DNA of 6,574 nucleotides from Chloroflexota bacterium (GTDB lineage: Bacteria; Chloroflexota; Anaerolineae; Promineifilales; Promineifilaceae). Below are positions 1 through 6,132 of this stretch, in pieces. Positions within the stretch are counted from its first letter, which is position 1; each line of letters starts with the position of its first letter. Location of the stretch: the NCBI GenBank assembly GCA_020353135.1, contig CP070688.1:214860-221433 (forward strand), in the 5' to 3' direction. The notes beneath the pieces were generated by a model. That model had not been told where the DNA came from. It made no database searches and was given only the letters and a program-made list of their open reading frames with translations. Made by a program: the position numbers and the translations under genes.

Positions 1-265
1 CATCGAAGTGCGCGGCCGCGAGGACAACCTGAGCGTGGTGGTTGAGGTGGCCGATACCGGTCCGGGAATCGATCCGGCCGACCTGCCCCACGTGTGGGAA
101 GAGCTGTACCGGGGCGAGCGCGGCCGCTCCGCGCCGGGCAGCGGTCTGGGCCTGGCCATGGTGCGGGCGGTGGTCGAGCGTCATGGTGGCCGAGTTGCTC
201 TTGCCAGTAAGGTGGGACAGGGGACCGTGGTTACGGTGCGCCTGCCTAAAGGGAGCCCGGGTTGA
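1..265 (+). CDS. Sensor histidine kinase, C-terminal ATPase part (partial)
   Basis: This is the C-terminal 87 residues of a two-component sensor kinase; the 5' end lies outside the window and the reading frame begins at base 2. The HATPase_c fold binds ATP to phosphorylate a conserved His in the missing DHp domain. Visible motifs, numbered from the first codon, are the G1 box DTGPGID (18-24), an F-box-like WEELYRGE (32-39), and the G2 box GSGLGLAMVRAVVERHGG (46-63). The closing strands GQGTVVTVRLP (72-82) are typical of the HisKA/HATPase class. The F box reads W-E-E-L-Y-R rather than the usual F-E-R-F-Y-R, a conservative change. The protein ends a few residues after the domain, so nothing is fused C-terminally. 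A partner response regulator would be expected upstream, outside the window. Sensor input and target genes cannot be inferred. Confidence 0.93.
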   Translation, partial: IEVRGREDNLSVVVEVADTGPGIDPADLPHVWEELYRGERGRSAPGSGLGLAMVRAVVERHGGRVALASKVGQGTVVTVRLPKGSPG

Positions 266-347
266 ACCCGTCTCGAAAAGCCCGACCCTAGTTCAATTGC
301 CGGAATCAAGCGCGTGACTGCGCCGGCCACTGTGGCCAGTTAACTAC

Positions 348-354
348 GGAAGAG
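348..354 (+). promoter_or_regulatory. Ribosome binding site of the small membrane protein
   Basis: GGAAGAG lies 9 bases before ATG 364 and supports that start. The 98 bases between the kinase stop and this start contain a short GGCCA/TGGCC hairpin (325-337) without a T run. I see no convincing promoter, so co-transcription with the kinase is possible. Confidence 0.6.
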
Positions 355-363
355 ACGCGTTCT

Positions 364-741
364 ATGAAATGGATGCCGCGAATCATTTCGTTGCTGGTAC
401 TGGTTTTCTACCTATCGCTCTGGTTATTCAACGAGGATGTGCGATCGCGACCGACGCCGGCGGTCATGTTCCAGGGTCTGCTGACCGTCGCCCTTCTGGT
501 CGCCTGGCGCTGGGAAAAGCGCGCTGGCCTGTTGGCCATGGTTGGCGGGATAACCTTCTTCCTGGTTGTCGCCGTCGGGGCGGTCGCCCTCTATGACATA
601 CAGTCAATGGCGGCCCTCCTGGGCGGCGTGCTATTAGCCCTGCCCTACGTACTTGCCGGCGGGCTTTTTTTCGTCGCCGGCCGGGAGCTGGAAAGCGCTC
701 GAGGGGGCGAGGCGAATCGCCAGCCGATCGCCCCGCAGTAG
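364..741 (+). CDS. Small four-helix integral membrane protein, DUF7670-like
   Basis: This 125-residue protein has four hydrophobic segments, roughly residues 7-23, 35-48, 54-77 and 83-106. A charged tail (109-125, ELESARGGEANRQPIAPQ) follows. The short connection after helix 2 contains AWRWEK (47-52). That Trp-Arg-Trp-Glu placement resembles small membrane proteins that are common in Chloroflexota and Firmicutes genomes (DUF7670 type), which have no known function. The family call is from memory and moderate in confidence; the membrane topology is clear from the sequence. There is no catalytic motif, signal peptide or Cys pair. The start is ATG 364, backed by GGAAGAG. It follows the histidine kinase gene on the same strand at 98 bases, so it might be co-transcribed with it, but a functional link is unproven. 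Confidence 0.8.
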   Translation: MKWMPRIISLLVLVFYLSLWLFNEDVRSRPTPAVMFQGLLTVALLVAWRWEKRAGLLAMVGGITFFLVVAVGAVALYDIQSMAALLGGVLLALPYVLAGGLFFVAGRELESARGGEANRQPIAPQ

Positions 742-916
742 CCCGGTTTGTCAAAGCGGTGCGGATGCCATCCCGCGCAACTTGGGATCACAAGATACCC
801 GCTATCCTGCCAATCGCCTAAATATCCTGCTGCCTGGCGCTATTGGAAGCCTCGTATAGCAGCAGTAGGAATATAGCAGCGCGGCCGTCCTGTCTGAGGA
901 TCGGGAAGAGGGGACA

Positions 917-943
917 ATGAATAGACAGGCGCCGGACGACTAG
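917..943 (+). other. Possible 8-codon leader mini-ORF (MNRQAPDD)
   Basis: ATG 917 is preceded by the purine-rich GAAGAGGGG (905-913), 3 bases away, which is closer than the usual spacing. The frame runs eight codons to TAG 941-943. Two bases after the stop begins a perfect 6-bp hairpin, GTTGGC/GCCAAC (945-950/957-962). A leader peptide upstream of the lipoprotein gene is possible, but the codons show no regulatory amino-acid run and the pattern may be chance. Confidence 0.2.
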
Positions 944-1082
944 CGTTGGCGTTTGAGCCAACCTTGACCCTCGCGCCAATAGGCGTCGGGAAAGGTACCG
1001 GGCGAAACGGCCGGGAGTTGACCGCCCTGGCCAGTGAGTCGACCAGCGGTGGAGTGAGGAGAAGGGGAGGCGGAGTATCTCT

Positions 1083-1088
1083 GGAGGG
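1083..1088 (+). promoter_or_regulatory. Ribosome binding site of the LysM lipoprotein gene
   Basis: GGAGGG lies 5 bases before ATG 1094. The signal peptide starts exactly at that ATG, so the start is well supported. Confidence 0.75.
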
Positions 1089-1093
1089 ACATA

Positions 1094-2830
1094 ATGAGAC
1101 AAACACTATTGCTCTGCGCTCTATGCTTGGCGATGCTGCTCCTCGCCGCCTGCGGGCAACTGGATATCGCCATCTTGGACGAGACGCCAGACGCTGGCGC
1201 AACCGTGATCGGCGCTATGACCGGGGACGATGCGCCACGGCCCAGCCCAGAGCCAACCTCTACCCGAGCTGTGCAAGATAAGGAAACGCCGCGACCAACT
1301 GAGCGTCCGACGGCCGCGCCGACTGCTACGGTTATGCCAGAGCCATCTGAGCAGGACGAAGCACAGGACGCCGGCCAAACAGAAGATTCGGCCGTCGACG
1401 GGAAGATAATATTTGTAGCGCAGCCCCCACCGGTCGCGACCTGCGTGGTTTGGACCGACTGGCCGCTCTACTCGGTCAAACGTGGTGACACGCTCAGTGG
1501 CATAGCCAGACAGACGGGCGCCACTGTTGAGCAGTTGCTTCTGGCCAACTGCCTGAAGGACCCAGACCGGATTTACGCGGGCCAGGGTATACGCGTGCCA
1601 ACGCTGCCAGTTGACCCGCCAACGCCGACGCCGACGACCGAACCCGAGCGTTGGCTCCGCTACGACGATGCCCTGTACAAGGTGTCTTTTGATTATCCAG
1701 CTACCTGGCGGGATGTCAGCCACGGCCTGATGACCAAGCTGCTCGGCCAGGATGGCTTTATTTGGCTTGCCGGGATCGGCGCGCCGGCCGACCTGGATAC
1801 CGTCGCGGCAAACGAGGCCTACCACAAGCTGCTGCCCTATGGATCGGCGCCGGTGATTGAGACCCTGACCCTTTCCGACGGCCGGCAGGCGCGCTTGATA
1901 CTACCTTCGGCCGATCAGCCATCTTCGATGGAGCACCAGGCCATGATCGTAACGCCCTACGCCGAGCCCATATTCATAGGCCAGAATAGCTTCAATTACC
2001 TGATGCTGGCCGCCGATGCAGACCATATCCGTCGCATTGCCGGATCACTGTCCCTGCCGCCCCCCACGCTGGATATTGGCATCGACGACTTCACCGTTAC
2101 CGCCGAGGATGTATCAAGTGACGCCAAGCGCCTGACCTTCCGCTGGCAGGCCCATGGCGCGAATCGGGGCGTCATTAGCAGCGGCACGGGCCAGCGAGTT
2201 GCTCCCTGGTGGCCGGTGGAGAGCGCCGGCGAGCTAATAGTCGACGTCGGCGGCACCCTCGTCGCTGATCCGGTGATGACCTTGCATGTCGTCAACGACG
2301 TAAGCGGCCAAGAAGCCTTCGCCACGGCCGTAGTGTCCTGGCCCTGCGATCATGACTACTTCTTTCAGCCCGGTCCGCGGCGCTGTCCGCATGGTGCAGC
2401 GATCGTAGCGGATGGCGCCTACCAACCTTTCGAACGGGGGTTCATGATCTGGCTACCCCGGCCGGACCTTCCCCAACCTTCGATCTATGTCTTCGCAGAT
2501 AGCGGGCAATTCTTCGTCTTCGCAGATACATGGTCGGCCGGCGATTCGGCAAACGCTCTGGAACAGTCGCCCCCAGAGGGCCTGTTCAAACCGGTCCGCG
2601 GTTTCGGCAAGGTCTGGCGGGAGCAGCCTTCAGTGCGCGAAAGCCTGGGCTGGGCCACGGTGAAAGAGGTCCTCTATTCCGTCAAGTTTCAAGCCGAGGC
2701 CAGTGAGACCTCTCCGTCCATCGCTTACCTGACCCGGCCAGGCGGGGACATTCTTTGGCTGCTCGATAGTGACTGGCATCCGTATATCCCTGGTCAGGAT
2801 CCGGCCGATTCTGGCAGCGCGCCGGGTTGA
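1094..2830 (+). CDS. LysM-domain lipoprotein with Chloroflexota-type C-terminal module
   Basis: This 578-residue exported lipoprotein begins with a signal peptide and lipobox L-A-A-C (17-20), so Cys20 should be lipidated and the protein anchored outside the cytoplasmic membrane. A Pro/Thr/Glu-rich linker (about 45-100) leads to one LysM domain (125-169: YSVKRGDTLSGIA, then LLLANCL and IYAGQGIRVP), which in known families binds the glycan chains of cell-wall polymers. A second Pro/Thr linker (172-184) follows. Residues 187-320 (YKVSFDYPATW near 195-205) resemble PsbP/DUF1795-like folds. Residues about 328-417 look like a beta-sandwich. Residues 417-535 form a Cys/Trp-rich module: WPCDHDYFFQPGPRRCP, FERGFMIWLPR, DTW, VRGFGKVWREQPSVR and LGWAT. 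I know this module from many secreted Chloroflexota proteins, but its function is unassigned. The role is probably surface or cell-envelope binding; no catalytic residues are recognised. Domain boundaries are by eye. Confidence 0.9.
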   Translation: MRQTLLLCALCLAMLLLAACGQLDIAILDETPDAGATVIGAMTGDDAPRPSPEPTSTRAVQDKETPRPTERPTAAPTATVMPEPSEQDEAQDAGQTEDSAVDGKIIFVAQPPPVATCVVWTDWPLYSVKRGDTLSGIARQTGATVEQLLLANCLKDPDRIYAGQGIRVPTLPVDPPTPTPTTEPERWLRYDDALYKVSFDYPATWRDVSHGLMTKLLGQDGFIWLAGIGAPADLDTVAANEAYHKLLPYGSAPVIETLTLSDGRQARLILPSADQPSSMEHQAMIVTPYAEPIFIGQNSFNYLMLAADADHIRRIAGSLSLPPPTLDIGIDDFTVTAEDVSSDAKRLTFRWQAHGANRGVISSGTGQRVAPWWPVESAGELIVDVGGTLVADPVMTLHVVNDVSGQEAFATAVVSWPCDHDYFFQPGPRRCPHGAAIVADGAYQPFERGFMIWLPRPDLPQPSIYVFADSGQFFVFADTWSAGDSANALEQSPPEGLFKPVRGFGKVWREQPSVRESLGWATVKEVLYSVKFQAEASETSPSIAYLTRPGGDILWLLDSDWHPYIPGQDPADSGSAPG

Positions 2831-2886
2831 GTCGTACGACGCTATCGAAATCGTAAGGTCAGCCGCATCCCGGCAGGACCGGCCAC

Positions 2887-2914
2887 TTCCCAAGGACCAC
2901 GCCTCGGGTACAAT
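2887..2914 (+). promoter_or_regulatory. Candidate sigma70-type promoter of the hydantoinase gene
   Basis: TTCCCA (2887-2892) and TACAAT (2909-2914) are separated by 16 bases. They match the -35 and -10 consensus at 4/6 and 5/6 positions. Transcription would begin near 2921, giving a leader of about 34 nt with GAGAGG (2942-2947) as the ribosome site. The 124-base gap to the lipoprotein gene fits independent transcription. No T-run terminator for the lipoprotein gene is visible; a 10-bp palindrome GTCGTACGAC (2831-2840) directly follows its stop. Confidence 0.4.
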
Positions 2915-2954
2915 TGACTGACCTCGTTGGCTGATCGATGTGAGAGGCGTGACT

Positions 2955-4316
2955 ATGACCTATGATCTGGTAATTAGCGATGGGACCGTGGTGACGGCCA
3001 ATGCGATTTTTGCGGCCGACATTGGCGTTAGTGGCGAACAGATCGCCGCCATTGGGCGCGGTCTGACCGGTGAACGAATCCTGGACGCGACAGGTAAACT
3101 GGTGACGCCGGGCGCGGTTGACATCCACGTCCACATGCAGATGCCCATTGGCGATTTCGTCTCGGCCGATGACTTTTATAGCGGCACGGTGGCCGCGGCC
3201 CTCGGCGGCACGACTGCCATCGTCGATTTCGTCGAAAGGGCGCCCCAAGAAACCATGGTCGAGGCCATCGCCGCCCGGCGTGCCCAGGCCGATCCAAGGG
3301 TAGTCATAGACTATGGTTTGCACATGACCATCGGCCCGGCCGAGATAACATTGCTGGACCAGGTACCTGCGGCTTACGACGGCGGCTGCACGTCCTTCAA
3401 GCTGTACATGGCCTACGGCCTGTGCCTGAGCGACGGCCAGCTACTGCAGGCGTTGGAGGCAATTCGCGACGTTGGCGGCTTGCCGGTCGTTCATGCCGAA
3501 AACTGGGATCTGATTTGCACCTTGGTGGCCCGCAACCTCGCTGCCGGCCGTACATCGCCCCATTGGCATCCTCGCAGCCGACCGGCGTTGATGGAGGGCG
3601 AAGCCGTCGGACGGGTGATCGACCTGTCCGAACTGGTCGGAACGCCGCTACACATCTTTCACGTGACCAGCCCGGCGGCCGTGGAGCGTATCGCGGCCGC
3701 CCGGCGACGTGGGTTGCCGGTGAGCGGCGAAACCTGCCCCCAATACCTCTTGTTAACCCAGGATATCTACGATCGACCCGGCGTCGAGGGCGCTTTGCCG
3801 GTCTGCTCGCCGCCGATCCGGGACCAGGGCGCCCAGGACGCGCTCTGGTTAGCCCTCGGCCGGGGCGATCTGCAAATCATGACCACCGATCACTGCCCGT
3901 TCACTCGAGAAGAGAAGGCCACCGGCCTGGACGATTACAGCCGCATACCCGGCGGCGTGCCTTCAGTCGAGATGCGCTTTCCGGCCATGTATACCTTTGG
4001 CGTGGCCAGCGGCCGCTTATCGCTTAACCAGTGGGTGGATACGTGCTGTACAGCGCCGGCGCGAGCCGCCGGTTTCGCCGGCAAAGGAGATATCTTGGTT
4101 GGCTATGACGCCGATTTGGTAATCTTCGACCCGGAACAACCGGTGACTTTGGGTGTGGATAGCCTGCACGAGCAGGTCGACTGGACCCCTTACGAGGGGC
4201 TGGAATTGCAGGGCTGGCCGTCGACCACCATCAGTCGGGGTGAAATCATCGTTCACGACGGCGAGCTGTTGGCTGAGGCCGGGCGGGGCAGATTCGCGCC
4301 TAGAAATCGGCGCTGA
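2955..4316 (+). CDS. hydA: Dihydropyrimidinase / D-hydantoinase family cyclic amidohydrolase
   Basis: This 453-residue cytoplasmic metalloenzyme belongs to the amidohydrolase superfamily and should open cyclic amide rings (dihydropyrimidines or 5-substituted hydantoins) to N-carbamoyl amino acids. From ATG 2955, the expected binuclear-metal ligands are all present: DIHVH (His58, His60), the lysine to be carboxylated in SFKLYMAY (Lys149), VVHAEN (His180), HVTS (His236) and TTDHCPF (Asp312). SGETCPQYL (257-265) and the C-terminal G-D-I-L-V-G-Y-D-A-D-L-V beta-sandwich segment are also typical, as is VDWTPYEG. Length is normal for the family (about 450-480). ATG 2955 is preferred over in-frame GTG 2940 or 2949 because GAGAGG (2942-2947) sits 7 bases before it and the usual N-terminus MTYDLVISDGTVV starts there. 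Substrate is not fixed by sequence: hydantoinase or dihydropyrimidinase is favoured over allantoinase. No carbamoylase or other pyrimidine-catabolism gene lies nearby. Confidence 0.93.
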   Translation: MTYDLVISDGTVVTANAIFAADIGVSGEQIAAIGRGLTGERILDATGKLVTPGAVDIHVHMQMPIGDFVSADDFYSGTVAAALGGTTAIVDFVERAPQETMVEAIAARRAQADPRVVIDYGLHMTIGPAEITLLDQVPAAYDGGCTSFKLYMAYGLCLSDGQLLQALEAIRDVGGLPVVHAENWDLICTLVARNLAAGRTSPHWHPRSRPALMEGEAVGRVIDLSELVGTPLHIFHVTSPAAVERIAAARRRGLPVSGETCPQYLLLTQDIYDRPGVEGALPVCSPPIRDQGAQDALWLALGRGDLQIMTTDHCPFTREEKATGLDDYSRIPGGVPSVEMRFPAMYTFGVASGRLSLNQWVDTCCTAPARAAGFAGKGDILVGYDADLVIFDPEQPVTLGVDSLHEQVDWTPYEGLELQGWPSTTISRGEIIVHDGELLAEAGRGRFAPRNRR

Positions 4317-4577
4317 AAGCGAAAAAGGATCGTTTGATTCTGGCTAGAGAAGACGGCAACGATAATTTGGCCGCTGAATACCAGGCCCGACGATCAGTCG
4401 ATACCTGTGCTTTCAGCGGCCAAATGTTATTGACCAATTAAAGTTGACCTTTCTTTGTGATGTTCTCTTCGATGGGGTACTAGCGGCTTCCCTTCGTGCT
4501 TATGCTCAAACGGGTGAGCAAGATCATGCGCTAATAGGTACTTCCGCGGAAACGACCTGTACAGATGCGTGCACCAA
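4317..4577. other. Convergent intergenic region between hydantoinase and csp
   Basis: These 261 bases appear less GC-rich than the neighbouring genes and contain no credible gene. They hold the large inverted repeat (4365-4425), two TTGACC words (4430-4435 and 4444-4449) without matching -10 elements, and two short palindromes just past the csp stop: TTCCGCGGAA (4542-4551) and CTGTACAG (4557-4564). A reading frame on the minus strand continuing from the csp region is a shadow of csp in another frame. Confidence 0.6.
4365..4425. repeat. Perfect 14-bp inverted repeat, possible bidirectional transcription end
   Basis: ATTTGGCCGCTGAA (4365-4378) pairs perfectly with TTCAGCGGCCAAAT (4412-4425). 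The 33-base loop can itself pair: CAGG/CCTG (4382-4385/4404-4407) and CGAC/GTCG (4388-4391/4397-4400). It sits between the convergent hydantoinase (+) and csp (-) genes, where a shared terminator is expected. Neither side has a T run, so a classical intrinsic terminator is not shown. A structured RNA or a remnant of a small repeat element are alternatives. Confidence 0.6.
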
Positions 4578-4799
4578 CTACTCTTCGCCGTCGGATTTAC
4601 GCACATTCTGGGCGGCCGGGCCCTTGCGACCCTCGCCAACCGTAAAGGTGACGCGCTCGCCTTCTTCCAGTACGCGGAATCCCGAGCCGGAAATGGCCGA
4701 ATAATGGACAAAGATGTCGCCACCCGTGTCACGCGCGATGAAGCCGTAACCCTTTTCAGGATTGAACCACTTCACGGTTCCGGTTTCTTGATCACTCAT
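4578..4799 (-). CDS. Cold-shock domain protein, CspA family
   Basis: This 73-residue protein is a single OB-fold that binds single-stranded RNA/DNA, acting as an RNA chaperone or cold/stress-linked regulator in the cytoplasm. It shows [16 protein letters not shown] with RNP1 KGYGFI (16-21) and RNP2 DIFVHYSAI (28-36). [20 protein letters not shown] (47-66) is the standard C-terminal half. Tyr replaces Phe at the second aromatic position of RNP1 and in RNP2, a common conservative change. The start is ATG 4799 because AAGGAAGG (4814 down to 4807) lies 7 bases upstream. An in-frame ATG at 4829 would add ten residues but would place that ribosome site inside the gene. The gene is convergent with the hydantoinase gene and lies downstream of the AI-2E gene on the same strand, with its own promoter at 4934-4962 and a hairpin-bearing leader. 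Confidence 0.97.
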   Translation of the reverse strand: MSDQETGTVKWFNPEKGYGFIARDTGGDIFVHYSAISGSGFRVLEEGERVTFTVGEGRKGPAAQNVRKSDGEE

Positions 4800-4806
4800 T
4801 CTTTTT

Positions 4807-4814
4807 CCTTCCTT
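4807..4814 (-). promoter_or_regulatory. Ribosome binding site deciding the csp start
   Basis: On the minus strand AAGGAAGG is followed by 7 bases and then ATG 4799. It argues against the longer reading from ATG 4829, which would overlap it. Confidence 0.8.
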
Positions 4815-4860
4815 AAACTTGCCGGACATTCCGCGACCAGGTGATCATTCCTGACGACAG

Positions 4861-4899
4861 AAAACAGGCCGTCCAGTATCTCTAAGTCTGGACGGCCTG
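4861..4899 (-). terminator. 12-bp hairpin with U4: AI-2E gene terminator or csp leader attenuator
   Basis: CAGGCCGTCCAG (4865-4876) pairs perfectly with CTGGACGGCCTG (4888-4899) around an 11-base loop. Read on the minus strand the stem is followed by TTTT (4864-4861) and then CTGTC. It lies 79 bases after the AI-2E gene stop, so it fits an intrinsic terminator for that gene, although four T is a short run. The csp promoter lies upstream of it on the same strand, so csp transcription must also pass through it. The reverse orientation has no T run. Confidence 0.65.
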
Positions 4900-4933
4900 C
4901 TCAATTGTCCGAAACAGAACTTACGATGGCCAG

Positions 4934-4962
4934 AATGTATCCTATTTTCCGTGTCTAGTCAA
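4934..4962 (-). promoter_or_regulatory. Sigma70-type promoter of csp
   Basis: On the minus strand TTGACT (4962-4957) and TACATT (4939-4934) are separated by exactly 17 bases. They match the consensus at 5/6 and 4/6 positions. Initiation would fall near 4927, giving a csp leader of about 128 nt that contains the 4865-4899 hairpin. I find no promoter between the hairpin and csp, so this is the best candidate. It starts 17 bases after the AI-2E gene stop. Confidence 0.6.
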
Positions 4963-4978
4963 TCAGCTGGCCCGATTT

Positions 4979-6082
4979 TCAGGCGGCGCCCTGGTCTGAA
5001 ATGGTAGCCGGTTGTTCTTCCTTTTCCTCCGTCGCCGGCGGCTCGCCGCCTTCGCCAGCGCTCAAGAATCGAGCCATCCAGGCGTTTTGCTCGTCTACCT
5101 CGAGCACCAACTCCTTGATGATCAGCGTCATCGGGATCGAAAGGATAGCCCCCATTGGCCCGAGAATCGCGCTCCAGAAGATGACCGAAAAGACGACGAC
5201 GAAAGGCGATAGATTAAGGCCACTGCCCATCGATCTGGGCTTGACTACATTTTCGGCGAAACCATTGATAATGACGATGCCCAGGAACACGACCAGGGCC
5301 GCTACTGGACCTGATTCCAGCAGGGCCAGAAACGTTGGCGGAATGGCCGCCAGCCAAAAGCCGATGGTCGGGATATAGCTGAGCAGAAAGGCCAGGATGC
5401 CCCACAGAACGGCAAAGTCGACGCCCATGATGAGGAAGAAAATCGTGTCGAGGATACCGGTGAACAGCCCCACTATTGTCGTGATATAGACGTACTCGCG
5501 AATGTCTGTGCCGAAGTCGAATATCCGCTTCACGTAATCGTTGCCGGCGCTGACTTCGGCGGCCACCTTTTGCGGTATGCTGAAGGTGTCGATCAATAGG
5601 AAAATGACGATCAGCGCAATGACGATGATGTCGGAAAAGACCCCAAGCAAGCCGCTTAGGAAGCTGACGAACCAGTCAGCTATCTCTTCTGGGTTGATAA
5701 GAGCGATGGCATCTGCCAGTTCAACCCCGGCCAGCCCCAGATCCTCAAGAAACTGCTCGAAATCTTGTTGCAGTTCTTGCAGCTGAGTCTGGTAGGTAGG
5801 GATGGATTCGACCAACCTGCTCACGGCGACCGACAAGAGCACGACCAACACCCCGAACACTGCCACGATGGCGGTTAACGTGAGCACATAGGCCAGCCAA
5901 TCTGGCGCCTTCTTTCGTTGCAACCAATGGAGCAAGGGGCTGGCGCTGAGGACGATGATGATGCCCAGCAAGAGCGAATTGATCATGCTGGACGCCTCTC
6001 GCATGAAGAACAGCGTCAAGCCGAAAGCGGCGACGCCGATGAACACACGCAAGGAAAACGAGAATGGACGGGATTCTGTCAT
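4979..6082 (-). CDS. AI-2E / PerM family membrane transporter
   Basis: This 367-residue polytopic inner-membrane protein belongs to the AI-2E transporter (formerly UPF0118/PerM) family, whose members include TqsA and several ion or small-molecule exporters. The true substrate is unknown here. From ATG 6082, hydrophobic segments fall near 7-26, 33-54, 62-87, 137-165, 198-218, 222-255, 260-277 and 290-325. A charged helical stretch (about 95-130, rich in Gln/Glu/Leu) lies between segments 3 and 4, as is usual. Family signatures are SYIPTIGFWLAAIP (235-248), ENVVKP (277-282), MGSGLNLSP (285-293) and LGPMGAILSIPMTLIIK (307-323). The tail is acidic and Pro/Glu-rich. ATG 6082 is chosen over in-frame TTG 6097 because GGAGGAG (6095-6089) lies 6 bases before it. 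It is divergent from the PuuD-like gene and followed on the same strand by csp. Confidence 0.93.
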   Translation of the reverse strand: MTESRPFSFSLRVFIGVAAFGLTLFFMREASSMINSLLLGIIIVLSASPLLHWLQRKKAPDWLAYVLTLTAIVAVFGVLVVLLSVAVSRLVESIPTYQTQLQELQQDFEQFLEDLGLAGVELADAIALINPEEIADWFVSFLSGLLGVFSDIIVIALIVIFLLIDTFSIPQKVAAEVSAGNDYVKRIFDFGTDIREYVYITTIVGLFTGILDTIFFLIMGVDFAVLWGILAFLLSYIPTIGFWLAAIPPTFLALLESGPVAALVVFLGIVIINGFAENVVKPRSMGSGLNLSPFVVVFSVIFWSAILGPMGAILSIPMTLIIKELVLEVDEQNAWMARFLSAGEGGEPPATEEKEEQPATISDQGAA

Positions 6083-6088
6083 CGTCTT

Positions 6089-6095
6089 CTCCTCC
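6089..6095 (-). promoter_or_regulatory. Ribosome binding site deciding the AI-2E gene start
   Basis: GGAGGAG on the minus strand lies 6 bases before ATG 6082. A TTG at 6097 overlaps this site's upstream edge and is therefore unlikely to be the start. Confidence 0.8.
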
Positions 6096-6132
6096 AAAGA
6101 AACAGGAACCGTCGGCGCAAGTCGCCAAACGT

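Larger units (their letters stand above)
742..1093 (+). other. Gene-free leader region before the LysM lipoprotein gene
   Basis: No credible protein gene, tRNA or known riboswitch is visible in these 352 bases. It holds a 9-bp direct repeat TATAGCAGC (855-863 and 872-880) and a mini-ORF with a purine-rich ribosome-site-like stretch (917-943). Several short hairpins follow: 945-950/957-962, 974-977/982-985 and 1009-1015/1026-1032. No good -35/-10 pair was found, although the 352-base gap to the preceding gene suggests that a promoter lies here. Reading frames crossing it translate to low-quality, Arg-rich sequence and look like shadows. Confidence 0.6.

Noticed and set aside
655..685. GCCGGCGGGC then a T run in the membrane protein gene, terminator-like.
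   Set aside because: The T run lies inside the coding sequence (GGLFFVAG) and between the GC-rich arms rather than after them, so it does not form an intrinsic terminator.
986..1045. Resemblance to a cobalamin riboswitch core (GGGAA, then GAAAC, then TTGACCG, then GTGAGT).
   Set aside because: The paired GGTG/AATCC elements and the downstream B12 box (AGACCTGCC-like) are missing, so the match is only scattered words.
1121..1825. Minus-strand reading frame of 234 codons antisense to the lipoprotein gene.
   Set aside because: It has no recognisable motif, no ribosome site was identified, and it lies wholly antisense to a gene with signal peptide and LysM domain; long antisense frames are common in GC-rich DNA.
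2489..2528. 13-bp direct repeat GTCTTCGCAGATA (2489-2501 and 2516-2528), encoding VFAD twice, 9 codons apart.
   Set aside because: The segment between FERGFMIW and DTW has about the length I remember for this module, so an inserted duplication is unlikely; the repeat is probably coincidence of similar residues and codons.
2940..2957. GTG 2940 or GTG 2949 as hydantoinase start.
   Set aside because: The ribosome site GAGAGG (2942-2947) would be inside or overlap the gene, and family N-termini begin at the MTYDLVI position (ATG 2955).
4427..4732. Minus-strand reading frame of 101 codons overlapping csp.
   Set aside because: It is a shadow of csp in another frame. It is rich in Arg/Pro/His, lacks domain signatures, and conflicts with a certain CspA-family gene.
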